DNA of 64,000 nt from Oenanthe sinensis (lineage: Eukaryota; Streptophyta; Magnoliopsida; Apiales; Apiaceae). Position 1 is the first letter of the stretch; each line of letters opens with the position of its first letter. A model generated the notes under the pieces. The model searched no databases, was not told the origin of the DNA, and worked only from the letters and a program-made list of their open reading frames with translations. A program made the translations under genes and the position numbers. Location of the stretch: the NCBI GenBank assembly GCA_028671895.1, contig JAPMAC010000231.1:12364001-12428000 (forward strand). The letters run 5' to 3'. Positions 21,531 to 34,000 of this stretch are shown here, piece after piece.

Positions 21531-21999
21531 ACTGGAAAAAGTTCATTAATATGTTCAATCCTCAGTGAAGAATAATGTGTAAAGACTTTCAGGGTATCAG
21601 AAGTGTTGAAGAGTCAGTATAAAAGTGCCACTAGAAGATTTCAGTGTATTAGCATTGATTGAAGATAGACAGTGTTCGAAGCATATGAATCTAGAAGAAT
21701 TGAAGACAAGGTAAAGACTGCTTTTTCTTGTATACTAAATTCTCCCCTTAGTTGAGGAATCCTCCAATGGCCCATGATCTTTCAAATGGCTTGTCTTTCA
21801 AAGAAGGTTCTCATCTGACATTGATTGGGAAAACATAGTAGCTTGTCTTTCAGAAGTAGCAAGCAGCAAGGGTAAGTGTTTGGTCTATGGTTTTCTCACT
21901 TCTACTACATTCTGTTGGTGTTTACACTAAAGTGTCAAGCACTTTGAAGTGTTTCACTTTTTCTCTCCCTATCTCTCACTGATGTGTATCTCTCCCTCA

Positions 22000-22870
22000 C
22001 TTTCACTTAAGTGTTTATCTCTCTCTCACTTTCACTCTGCATTTCAAATATAGCCTTCTGTACCTACAAGTGAAATCCATCAATTTATTTATAATCTCAT
22101 AACCTGATTCATCAAAATGAACTGAATCACTATCAAGTAGAGAATTGCCTCGTAGAGGTGTTCTTGATCTATCATGCATAAGCATTGTCTCAGCACCAGA
22201 CTCAATAGCATTTGCTAAATCACTGTCTAGTGGAGCCTCACCTCTTTGAGATGGGTTATCCCAAGATTTTAAAATCTGTTAGGGAATCCTGCCTTGTTCT
22301 ATCAAGGAGTTGCCTCACACCTTCTCCGTAAACGGGAGGTGCACATTCCTTTTCAGGATCTGAAAATGTTCCTTCCAGGAAGGGTGACGTAGTAGGAAAT
22401 GTAATGAATGGCAATTTAGAACCTACGTTTCTCTCGTAACCCGGTGACGGGAATTTTGTATAAAATACCCTACTTGACTCATCCAAAGAATTCTTTCCAA
22501 GCAGTTGCCTCTCAAGCCTAGATAAATCTGAACAAGAAATCTCCCTTTCAGAATGTAGAAGATTAACTTCTGTTTGAGGTAGATACCTTGGACAATGTAA
22601 TGTATGGTTAATTAGAGTCAGTATCTCCTATGAATTCCTATACCTTTCATTGTGCACGTCTTACAATGTGTTCCTAGATTTTATCTGTTTAGGCTTACTA
22701 TCAGCGTGAGTGTCAATGGTGTGCTTGACTCATTACATGATGATCTGGCTGATAAGCGAATTTCAATAGACTCACCCTGTTGAGAGAATGATTCCATAGA
22801 CAGTTTAATTGCATTTTCAGCTCTACATCCTTTTGAGAAGATGCAGACGAGCTTACAGTTACCTCAGTTT
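22000..22870 (-). pseudogene. Unrecognised ORF region, core copy 3 (inverted)
   Basis: Best preserved of the three. The 22486-22256 frame reads MDESSRVFYTKFPSPGYE, TTSPFLEGTFSDPEK and PPVYGEGVRQLLDRTRQDSL. It stops at 22256 and continues one frame over as WDNPSQRGEAPLDSD and MLMHDRSRTPLRGNS down to about 22030. It is Ser/Asp-rich with no domain I recognise. It sits between pol relics and a polypurine tract, the extra-ORF slot of SIRE/Maximus Copia elements. Its function is unknown. Confidence 0.5.
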
Positions 22871-25299
22871 ATATACTACTTTTCTTCTCTGAAAGTAGAG
22901 TTGTGGGTGCACTTCCGACTTCATCCTTATTTACTGCATCAAGTGCAGTTCCTCCCTAATCAGCCTCTAACTAACAAGTGTTCCTTATATCTCTAGGGGT
23001 TAATATATGGAGGTGGATGAATCAGTGTTTAGTACTATGGCCTGGGTAATAGATTGATGGGTTTTCAACCTTTTGGCCAGCTTCTAAAGCCACTGGGGCT
23101 AAAAGGATAGAATCAATCAAGATAAAAAGATAATCATCTTAACATTCCTACCATATTGCATTTAAAGCGCTTTTAGTAAAACAATTTTGTCAGATCTAAA
23201 AATTTATCATTTAAGAGCATGATATAAAATTTTCTTTAAGATACTTATCCCATAATAAAATACGGGAAAGTATATCAAAGAAGAAAGTTTCCATCCCCTA
23301 TGAATTTCTTATAAGGAAATCTTTCCATAATAAAATGTGGGAATTTACTTCAAAGAAGAAATTCAATCTCTTACCAAATTATATCTCAATAAAATGACTC
23401 ATTTCCTTTAAAACCTAAGTACTGTGAGTTTTGAAAACAGATTTGCAAAACATCCTTCTGAGATAGAAGACAATGATTTTCCGACTCATAATGCAATTAT
23501 GATTTACATCATTTTGGTCCGCCTGATAAAATCTCCGTCTTAAAATAAATACATGACAATTGGGGTGGATGTATGCTTAACAATACAGTACAAGTCTTTC
23601 AAAGCAACAACCACTATTTAGGTACTATGAATCAATGTGAAACATACATTGAAACAAGTGTTTAAAAACAAATTATTTTACAAATGGTTGATACCACGAA
23701 GTAAAAACAATTTCTCTGAATAAAATAACAGTCCTAAAGTTTCTGCTACTTTAAAGGAAAAATTAAGAGAGAAAAAAGTTTTATAAATATAGTATATAAA
23801 CCAATTTTTGAGAGAGGATAAATTTTTTTGAGATTTAGAGAAAGATTATCCTCAAGAAAAATTGATTCACACCTTAGGATTTAGAAATCAAAGTAGGGCT
23901 GTGAATCAAAAGATTTTCAAAAGAGAAGTTTTGAAAAAGAATTTTGAAGTTTTCTTCTCTAAAACTGATCGAAAAATGAATGTATTTTTGAATAAATTAT
24001 TTTAAAAAAGAAATAGACAAGATTTTCTTTTTAATACATTCAGGTTTAAAATTCAGTTAAAGAAAAAAAACTAAATATACTAATACTAACGGCTTTTTTA
24101 AAAACCAATTTTTACTTAGAATAAAGACTAAACAAATCCATTAGTATCAACATATCACAATTATTTTGTAATAAAATATTAATCAATTATCACAAAGTAA
24201 TAAAAGAGAGTATTTATACTACAAATAATCGTGCCGCAAATTTATTTTAATTTACTTAAATTATGAAATTGATATATCACTGGATTGCTTTATATCATCA
24301 TAATTTAAATATATCAAAATAAATTAAGTACATATGTCATACTAATCAATTACCACTGGCATGCATATATAAATCAAATAACACATGACAATTATTCAGT
24401 AGAACAATAAGCATTTAGACATATTTTTATTATTAGTGATTTCAAATAAGCAACAAATATTATCACTAATATTAAAAATATCACAATTAATTGCAAAGAA
24501 ACATTAACAAAATATCATTACTTGATATTTATCAATAATTTCAAAATGTAAGAAATTATGTTTCTAATATTTTATCAAATCAGAATTATGAAACTAATAA
24601 TCATTGAATTGCTTCAATCCATAATTTTAATAAGATAAAATAATTTCACTAAATACTAATTATTCATAGGATTGAATATTAGCACCTAGCTTCCTACGCT
24701 ATATCTAATAATTGTCACTCTAGCATAACAATTTTTATTTATATACGTAAGCTCGAGAAAATAGTTGAATACAAATTCACAAGTCCTTTAAATATTAACA
24801 TTTAATACTTATGATCCTAATTACAATTCCTCGCAAATAAAATCAAAATATAGAAATATTTTCTAAATATATAAAATATTGAGAATTTTATACACATGAC
24901 TTAGAAAATACTTCGTCTTCCAATATTAATGAGTTTTGAAATATGCATTAATTACTTAGAACATAAATTCTAAATAACGTCATTAATACTAAAAGTATCA
25001 CAATTATTTGTAATAAAATATTTAAAAGTATAAGAGCAAAATATCAGAGCAATTAAGCAAGATATCATTGACTAATGCTCATCAAATATTTAACATACAA
25101 ATAATTATGCTGCTAACTTATGATAGAAAATTTAACTACCATATATGCATAAAACATTATAAGCATGATAATTAAACTAGTAGCAAAAAGTACGAGGTAC
25201 TGGATTTAAAATAAATTCACAAGTCTTTTAAATATGGAAAATTTAATACTTGTGAACTTATTTGAAAATTCCTTGCAGATGGGATTTCCAACAAATATG

Positions 25300-26845
25300 C
25301 ACATAAATAATATCCGAGTCCACTAACCAACTTAGAAAAAATAAATTCATCAAGTTATTTAGCAAAGATCTGCAAGTTATTCTACTAAGGACAATCTCGA
25401 AAGAAATGATACCTGGTGTCCATGAAACTTGTTCCTTAATTGGTGTAGAGAGTATCCAGCAGAGTTGTTGGAGTTGAAGTGGTTTCGTTGTCTAGAAGAT
25501 CAGAGCATCACATTCACTAGCTGCTTTAAATTTCGCCTTTACTGTAGCTATATATGTTGAATGCTTCCTCTTATTTCAACAAGAAATCAACCTTTTCTAT
25601 GAAATTGACAGCTTCTAGGAATTACTTCTCTGTCTTTCTTACAACCTGCATCATCTATATCTATATAGCCAATTAGGTTAAACCTATTATCTTTAGGGTA
25701 CCTGATTCTAAGAATTGGTAATCCCTTAAGATATCTAACAATTCATAACTTAGCTATGAGATAAGATTCTCTAGTATTCACTTGGAAACTTGCACATAGG
25801 CATATCGAGAATAAAATATATGGTCTTTATGTACTTGAATAAGTAATGAGTTGATCATACCTCTTTATCTTGTCACTTCAGTTCATATATCTGATTTTCT
25901 CTGATCAAGTTTAGTGGTTTGCTAGCAAGAAGTCTTGGCAGGTCTTCCAAATTGCGCATCTTCAAAATATCATTGACTTATTTTAATTGTCATCATTCTT
26001 TCGAATTACTTATAATTCAAAAAAAATATAACTCTTCCAAAATGCTCATCTTGTACCTACTCTGCATTTACTTAGCAAAATATCTCTTGCACAAGTTTTG
26101 TTAGTAGACCCACATATAATACAATCATGGTATACTTGCACTAATATTACATTATGTGTATGCCTTGTATTCTAGAGAGATATGTGTATAATGACTCTAC
26201 CAAAATCATTTTAAGGTAATTAGTAGTTAGAGTGTCATGTCATGTCCTTGACGTTTTGGTTGAATCTCTAACTCTATTCATAAAGAGCTTGGGAAGAGAA
26301 TGATATACAAATTCGAATGCATCGGTAACTTCAAAGTCCAGGAGTTGTACATCTACTTCAACTTCTAACTCACCATTTAGGAGTGCACTTGCTCACATTC
26401 ATCTGATATATATTCATGCTTGAATGCTCAACAGGTGCTAGGAATATCATACTATTAGGTCATCAACTTGTTTAGCCCTAATAGGATCAAGTCTTGTCAC
26501 TGGTGCTTACTGTTTGATCTTGAAAGTCCCGAAGATTCTGTTTACATCATCGTCGATACCTTCTACTTTATAGTAACCTGTAGCAACCAGTTTGGCTTTG
26601 TCCCTCATAACAATGTCAATAATTATCCAGTTTCTGCAAACCCTTATTGTACTAATTTCAGCTTCGTCTTGTGGTCTGGGTTCCAGTTTCAGTAAATTAT
26701 GCCTTCGAACTGATTAAGATCATCTTGCACAGCAATCACTCAATCTGGATCAATCAGTGCTTCTTCAGTATTCTTTAGGATTCCAGATGTTAGGTCCCGA
26801 AAAATATATGTTCATTTTGATTAGCACTTCTAGTCTTTACTCACT
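25300..26845 (-). pseudogene. Copia RT and RNase H remnant in the right arm
   Basis: Minus-strand counterpart of 4632-5628 and 16712-17230. Relics include DWLIAVQDDLNQFE-like sequence near 26730, the dead active-site segment with YHD-CIICGS replacing YVDDIIFGS near 26120, and DDAGCKKDRE near 25640. The same substitutions as in the left arm show shared descent from a dead copy. The plus-strand ORFs at 25919 and 26468 lie antisense to this and are not genes. Confidence 0.7.
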
Positions 26846-27245
26846 CATGTCAACTTCAAAGTTTACCAGATGGATATGAGAAGTGTTTTTCTCAATGGAG
26901 AATTAGAAGAAGAAGTATATGTGGAACAACTTCCTGGTTTTGTGGATCCTATCATCCTGGATTTGTGTACTATTTTCTCAAAGAACTGTATGGTTTGAAG
27001 CAAGCACCTAGAGCCTGGTATGACACACTTTCTAAATTCTTGATTAAAAATTACTTCACAAGAGGTACTGTTGATAAAACTCTCATTCATAGAAAGGTTA
27101 ATGGTTTTATTATTCTTGTTCAAATCTATGTAAATGACATTATTTTTTGCTTAACTGATGAGAAACTTTGTCAAAAGTTTGCTAAGTTGATGCAGAGTAA
27201 ATATGAAATGTGCATGATGGGAGAACTTACCTATTTTCTTTTTTG
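26846..27245 (+). pseudogene. Copia reverse transcriptase fragment, forward orientation
   Basis: Reads [20 protein letters not shown], then [36 protein letters not shown] and MMGELTYFL, a clear Copia RT palm-to-thumb segment. It starts abruptly at the outer end of the right inverted arm and ends abruptly near 27245. The active site reads YVND instead of YVDD, so the first catalytic Asp is lost. It needs one frameshift near 26970. It is a third, forward-facing piece of the same type of element. Confidence 0.82.
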
Positions 27246-28899
27246 TTACTTGTTTATATTGTGAGTTAAGTATGATCGGTATCTTTTGTCTCGTTCGATT
27301 TGTTTCATCAATCTTTATTCAGATATTTTGTTTGTACATATTGTCTCCAATCTAATCATTGTTCATTTTGTTATTGTTTTATATATTTATATGAGTCTTT
27401 CTCTCACAGCCGATCTATGTTTCTTTGTTTTCCCCGGTAGGTATTCATAACTAGGTGGACTAATTTTGGGGAGAATGCGAGTTTCTAACTTTGAGAAGTT
27501 TTTTTAATTCTTAGTTTTATATGATAGATTTGATAAATATGGATATAGATTTGAATTTGAATAGTTGAATTGTACTTTTAAATTTTGGATTGTAAGATAT
27601 TGGATATTGAGTAGTTGTAACTTTTTATTAAATTTTTGTAGAAATTTATTTAAGTAAATAAGTTCGGAATTTTAAAGTTGCAACATATATATACAAAACA
27701 TATTTTTCACTTTATCTTTACTCATTATTACATTCATTAATAGTTACATAATTAATATTTGTAATTATTTTTAACATTCTAATTTATTATTACATGATAA
27801 TACTCTAATTAATATTAATAAGATATTAATTCACCCCTCAGTTATCCATTAATAATTACATAATTAATATTTATAATTATATTTAACTCATTATTATTAT
27901 TATTATTATAAAATAAAAAATTTCAAACTCCCTAGAAAATTCTAATAATAATTTCATATTAATATGTAAACCTCTGTTTTCTCATAAATTCTACGCAATT
28001 TAAATATTTTGTTATTCATAATCTATTATCTTTAATTTATAAATTTATAAATCTATAAATCTTTAAAGTCGGTTGGAGCAATTTTAATCATTAATACATC
28101 CATTAATATCTACAAAATATTTATTTTTCTTAAGTTTTCTCATTATTATATACATTAATAATTACAAATTTAACATTTATAATTATATCTGAAATTCTGG
28201 TTCATTACTACATGACAACACTTTAATTGAGATTAATAAAATATTAATTTCATCCCTCTTTTAATCACTTATAAATAATATTAGTAATTATTTTATATCT
28301 AAATTTGAAAGACTTTTAATATATCATTTCCTAATATTTTAATTAGAATGAATAACTATAAAAACTTATCATCATTTTATTATCATCAATTATACTCATA
28401 GTAGAGTAAAAAGCCGTGTAATTAAGGTTTGTTTAAAATATATTTAATCAATTTAATTTATTTACTTTATAAATATTTATTTTATATCATAGTTAATACC
28501 TAATATTATTTTTATTTTAAAAAAAAATTAAGTACAAAGTCATAAATATCTAAATGACTGAAATATTAGGTAATAAGAAGGTAATACATTTATTATAATA
28601 ATAGAAAAAAACCCATCAAACATTATTATCTTATATATTTTATATAATTTTAAATTATTTACGATTTTTCTGTGATAATACAAAAAACTATTTTATTAAT
28701 TATATTTATCAATTAATTTACAAGAAAAAGAACTTATTTTTTAATATAAAACTTTTACTGTAACATAAAAACCAAACCAAACATATTCGGTATATCCCGC
28801 TCAGAGCAGGTGACCCGCGGCTTTGTGCACAATAATATAGTGAGTGCTAAATATAAATATAATAATATCATATAGACAATTATAAACAGTATGTACATG
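27246..28899. repeat. AT-rich intergenic sequence with degenerate ~118-bp repeats
   Basis: No gene seen. Blocks at 27720-27840 and 28141-28258 share the order CATTA-TAATAGTTACA, TTATAATTAT, CATGA-AA-ACT-TAATT, ATATTAATT-ATCCCTC. A partial third block is at 27841-27900. An ATT/TTA microsatellite is at 27889-27907. The stretch is over 80 percent A+T. Confidence 0.55.
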
Positions 28900-30850
28900 T
28901 TGATAATCAATATTCACACTACTAAGACCCCACTTCAACCATCTGAATGTGGCATCACCAACCAGCCTTATCTAAGGTCATTTCACCGGTAAGGTTTAAT
29001 GCCTCTATATCCAATTTTAATTAATCTAGTCATGTCCTTTTTGGTCTACCCTGCTTTCTCTTCCCCAGAATGGAAATACTCTCAACCCTTCTAACTGCAA
29101 CTCATGACCGTCTACGTCAGATGTGTCCAAACCAACGCAGGCGTCCCTCCCTAACTTTCTTAGAAATAGACTCTACGCCTAATAGTTGTCGAAAAACATC
29201 ATTAGGCACATGATTCACTATCGTGTGGCCACATATCCATCGCAACATCTGCATTTTTGTCATCTTCATCCTACGTTCTTGAGCCTTCCTCAAAGACCAA
29301 CACTCAGAACCATATAATAATGTAGGTCTGACGGCTACCCTATAAAATCTACCCTTCAATTTTAATGGTACATTTTTATCACACAACACTCTTGTGGTAG
29401 CCCTCCATATACGTCAGCCTGCCTGAATACGATTCGTAATATCCACAGTAATATCTCCGTTACTTTGTACAATAGAACCTAGGTATTTGAAACTATTAGC
29501 CTGCGACACCCTATTATCTGCAATGGAGACGAAAACATCATCTTTAGTATCATCTCCGCTAAAATTAGCATGGAGATACTATGTCTTAGAACGGCTCAGA
29601 CGCAATCCTTTAACCTCCAATGCCACTCGGCACTGTTCTAATCTCACATTAACCTCACTCCACGACTCTGCAACTAAAACAATGTCATCAGCAAAAAGCA
29701 TACACCAAGGAATATTATCTTGAATGTCATGAGTAAGAATATATAAAATAACTACAAATAGGAAAGGACTTAACACCGAACCTTGATGTAGTCCTACCTC
29801 AACCGGAAAATATTCAGAATCTACTATTGGCGTCCTAACACATGTCCATACTCCTGAGTACATATCTTGTATGACGTGAACATATCATAAGCCTTTTCAA
29901 GATCGATAAACACCGTATTAAGATCCCAACGACGTTCATGATATTTCTCCGTAAGGCACCGAATTAGATAAACAACCTCAAGTGTCAACCTGCCAAGCAT
30001 GAAACCAAATTGATTTGCTGAAATTTCGACTACTCTTCTAATCCTACTGTCAATAACTCGTTCCCAGAGTTTCATTGTGTGACTAAGTAATTTGATGCCA
30101 CGATAGTTAGTATAACTTCGAGCATCACCTTTATTCTTGTAAATAGGCACCACAACATCTTGATTGACCTAAGTATGACATTAAAAAGTTTTGTCAACCA
30201 TCATTCACTAACCTCACTTAACACTGTCATACCTCAATAGGAATCTCATTTAGACCCACAGCCTTACCCTTTCCCATCATCCTCAAAGCAACTTTAATCT
30301 TTTCTATACTAATACACCGACTTAGACTAGAATCATCTTGAGTAATTTGAATCTCCTGTTGTTCGAAGACGATTTATCTCCCTCGATGTGCGTTAAATAA
30401 GTTAGAGAAATACTCACCCCATCTCACTTTGATATCATCATCCCTAATCAAAACATTCCCACCCTCATCTTTAATATACTTAACCGAGCCCAAATCTTGA
30501 CGTCTCAGATTACGAGTTTTCGCTAGTTTAAAATTTTCATTTACTCTCTCCTTGATGGTGAGACAGTTGTACATATTCTTATAGGCCCTATTTTTTGCGT
30601 CTGCCACCGCCTTTTTTGCCATCCTCCGTGCAACTTTGAAGATTTCTTTCATTCTATTCTTTTCTTCCACTTCTGGATATGAAAGTAGTTCCGTAAAACA
30701 CTTTTGCTTTGACTTTACTTTCTGTTGTACTCTGCATTCCACCACCACGACTTTTTGTAATTATTCTTATTGCCCGAAATTACCCCAACAATGTCCTTGT
30801 TGTCATTCTAATTGAATTTGCCACATTATCCCACATTTGTTGTGCATTAG
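28900..30850 (-). mobile_element. 5'-truncated RTE-type LINE
   Basis: Minus-strand frames in order: 30748-30374 (pre-RT region, with RRMAKKAVADAKNRAYKNMY and RWGEYFSNLFN), 30153-29824 (RT blocks MVPIYKNKGDARSYTNYRGI, NQFGFMLGR, FIDLEKAYD), 29863-29579 (GLHQGSVLSPFLF, the active site MLFADDIVL, LRLSRSKT), and 29389-29117 (LLYGSECW and RWICGHT, then RRLRWFGH-like). These are diagnostic of plant RTE-clade non-LTR elements. A further relic, GKRKQGRPKRT, is read near 29060. The apurinic endonuclease domain that starts an RTE ORF is absent, so the copy is 5'-truncated, as expected from incomplete target-primed reverse transcription. Frames are shifted and the FADD motif is intact. Confidence 0.9.
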
Positions 30851-31088
30851 GCATTACAACATAAGGATTTAAAGATCCCAGTGACAATAATAAACAATAT
30901 TAATGTACATAATAAAATTTATCAGGACAAAAGAAGAAGCAAAAGAAGTCTGATAAGAAGAATACTTTGCTTCTTAATCAATGTACAAATTTAGATGTTC
31001 CAACTTTTCTTCCTTAGGTAAATGATTTGCATGTCGATGTCGATGAATGCAGACACTTGACACAAAATTTCTCTGGCTACTGTTTTTG

Positions 31089-34000
31089 TTATTGGTTGCC
31101 TGGTGCATTTTGCTTGCATCCGCATGTGCAGTGTTCAAGGTCTGTGTTAAGCTTCTGGAAAACAGAAATGATAGCGAGTCATGTGAAAAGCCTGTCCTTA
31201 TTTAACTTGTACCATAGAAATATAACAACTTGCCTGTCCTTATTTAACTTGTACCATAGAAATATAACAACTTCAAGTATCTTAATTATCACAATGAATG
31301 CTTAATATTATTGTGGGTACTAATCGATAAGTGTACCGATGAAAAGAAAATTGAGACCTAAATATTTTAAAGACTTGTAGTGAAAATGGGGTACCCAGGG
31401 TGAGTAATATACAATATCGCACACATAGCTGACTATATTTTGATATAAAAATGACTCTAAATATCATATAAGATGCATAAAGAAGTAGATGTTGTGCATA
31501 TACTGACCTGAACTTGTGTCTGAAGACCTTTAATATGTTGAACAGCTAAATCTAGCATGTCTGCATAGCTAGTTTGCTGCAACAAACAACAACATTTACA
31601 AAGCTGAACACTCTTTTACTATAATTGTATGGGTTTGGCAATGAAAGCCAGCACGGAGTAGGCAAGAGTAGACTTATATAGTTATATATTCATTCAATCA
31701 ATATTCAGGTTTTACAATAAGAATGAACTTATTGCACAAAGTCTGCGTCAATGGCAGGAGTAAAGACATTACCTTGTCCATGTTAGGAACAAGATCTTGC
31801 AGCTTCTTCAATTTCCCACTTATTCGTGTTCTTCGCTCCTAAAATTCAGATTAATATATAATATAATAGAAGTTCAGAACAGAATCATATAGACATGAAA
31901 TTTTTGTAACTATTTCATACATTGGAGCTAATAAGAGGATATCCTTGCCAGAACATTTTGTTAATTATAAGTCTACAGTTAAATATATCTTAACCTAAAC
32001 AAAAGAGTAAAAGACTAATACTTCATAACATGATAATATATATTAAAGAGCTAAGAAGATAACGCCAATCCTACTTAGAAAACCTATCAACAAACTGCCT
32101 CTCGCTAGTTAACAATGTCAGAAAAAAGAGGAGCTGCACGAAAACAAATTTCAAAACAGAGTAAAATAAAATATAATTTAGTGATGTACATATTCTTTGT
32201 GCTACTTTAGTTATTTTACAGAATTTCAGAAGGCAAATGCTTCAGCAATATAATAACGAGTTACAAAGCGTTCAAATTACCATTGTCACGCGCTCTTTCA
32301 GTAAATCATCACACACCTTGAACTTAACTTGAAAAGTTAATACTAAGGAAGAACTTAGAAGGAAGAGGGTCAGAAAAAGAAGACATCTACGTTAAAGGGA
32401 CATGAACCCAAATTATAAAGCCATGGAAGTTTGGACATTGAACATAAGGCTTTTTCTGATGTAAGCTACTGACTACTGAGTGAACACAAAGACTCTGATT
32501 AGAAGAGCTCATAGATGTAGTATAGATTAAAATTGATAGATTGACCAATTAAAAATTGTATTCTGCAGTGTCACACGAAGATCTAACATGGAAGTGATCA
32601 TGACATGTAGACAGTCTATAAACGTAAACTTCTCCTTCATCGGCTCATACTGGAGAATTACGGATGGATGGTTATTATAGTACAGTTGATAACAATATCA
32701 ATAATGATTAAAACAGCTAATCTTGTAAAGAAAATGAATTTGTATTAACATTTTGCACACACCCTTTCAGCGATGCTCCTGGGGTGTGTAGCACAACCAC
32801 GCTTTGCTCGAGCTTTGCAAGGTACAGAGTCCTGAGGAATATCCATTATATGTTCCATTGAAGCCATATCTAAACCCATCTCTGACAAGCCAAACTGGAA
32901 CTGAAACAAAACTAGCTCCAGTAAAAGAAAAACTATCCAAGAAAAATACTGCAGAGTAATGATTTAAAATGTATATCGGTTCTCCCCTCTGACTGTAGGA
33001 CGGTTAACAATTTTCTCTATTCCAAAGGGATAAAGATCAAGAACACTCCTACTCTAAATGTAATAATAATCATTCGTCTTCTCAAATGTTGCTGAAGTTA
33101 CATTTAAATACCTGTGATTCATTTAAGCCACCGCCATTACCATTTTTGGCTCGTTTTCCTCGTCCTCCTGAAAACGTTATATTGCTTGAATTGTCCCATG
33201 ATCCCATCCCGAAATTAGCTGTTGCAAAAGAATGAGTAGCTTTCCTACGCCCTTCTGCATGGATGTCGTCATCAGCATCCTCACTTTCTTCAGTTATCTG
33301 AGAAAGAGAATCTTGTCTAGTAAAGCTCAATTGAGAGTTCAGCCTTTGTATTCCACCTGCATTATCTGTGACCCCATGAGAATTATAGCTTCCCCTTCCC
33401 CTGGTTACCGAAAAACCTGATACTGAAATTTTCTTACATAAGTGTCAGTCTGCATCTTATATTAACATAATGATTGTAGTAATGATTAATGCACCCTTGG
33501 TTACAATATAGTACTTGACCTTTTTCATAGTGTATCATTTTCATATGAAACCATAGCTTATACAGTGACAAATTTTGCAAAATAGAGTATATACAAAGCC
33601 CAATTAACTTCAGTGATGTCTTGGTAGATCAAAATCACACTTCAAATTTAAGATTAGAATTAGTTGAAAGATCATTAATATTAGTTGGATCAAGTCCTAT
33701 GCAAGCCTGGTTAAAGATAGTACAAATAATATCTTAAACAAATTAAACATAACATATATAAATTTCATTTATCTTTATTTGGATGGGGTTATAATCATGT
33801 TTTAAATTTTTGGTCGAGTTTCAATTTAGCATGTCTAAATCAAAATTCAAACATTTTTAAATTTTTAAAAAAAATCAATATATCTGATTCGTAAACTCAA
33901 TTATAATCCAGATCCAACAAAAATGACAAAGCACGCACATATGATTAAAATAATTTACATACTTAAATTTGTTTTATATAAAAAATTATTTAAATTTATT

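Larger units (their letters stand above)
21721..26845 (-). repeat. Right arm of the large inverted repeat (decayed Copia, inverted copy)
   Basis: Reverse-complement copy of 4632-5628 plus 16712-20566. In element order it contains RT remnant (26845-25870), RNase H remnant (25760-25300), AT-rich spacer (about 25290-23100), the unrecognised ORF region (about 22870-21760) and a polypurine tract (about 21750). It has no Gypsy insertion: the sequence around 25850-25875 runs straight through the site with a single ATACC. It keeps RNase H sequence missing from the left arm. Frames are broken, much as in the left arm. Confidence 0.85.

Noticed and set aside
20880..22050. Possible CRISPR-like or satellite array from repeated CTCTCTCACTTTCAC words
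   Set aside because: Only degenerate CT-rich simple sequence inside the three-copy core; no regular spacers.
25919..27123. ORFs 25919-26104, 26468-26695 plus and 26863-27123 minus
   Set aside because: Antisense to Copia RT remnants of the inverted arm or the forward RT scrap.
31027..31467. ORFs near the last exon of the FBH-like gene
   Set aside because: The plus ORF is antisense to exon 6 and contains the 42-bp duplication; the minus one is intronic.
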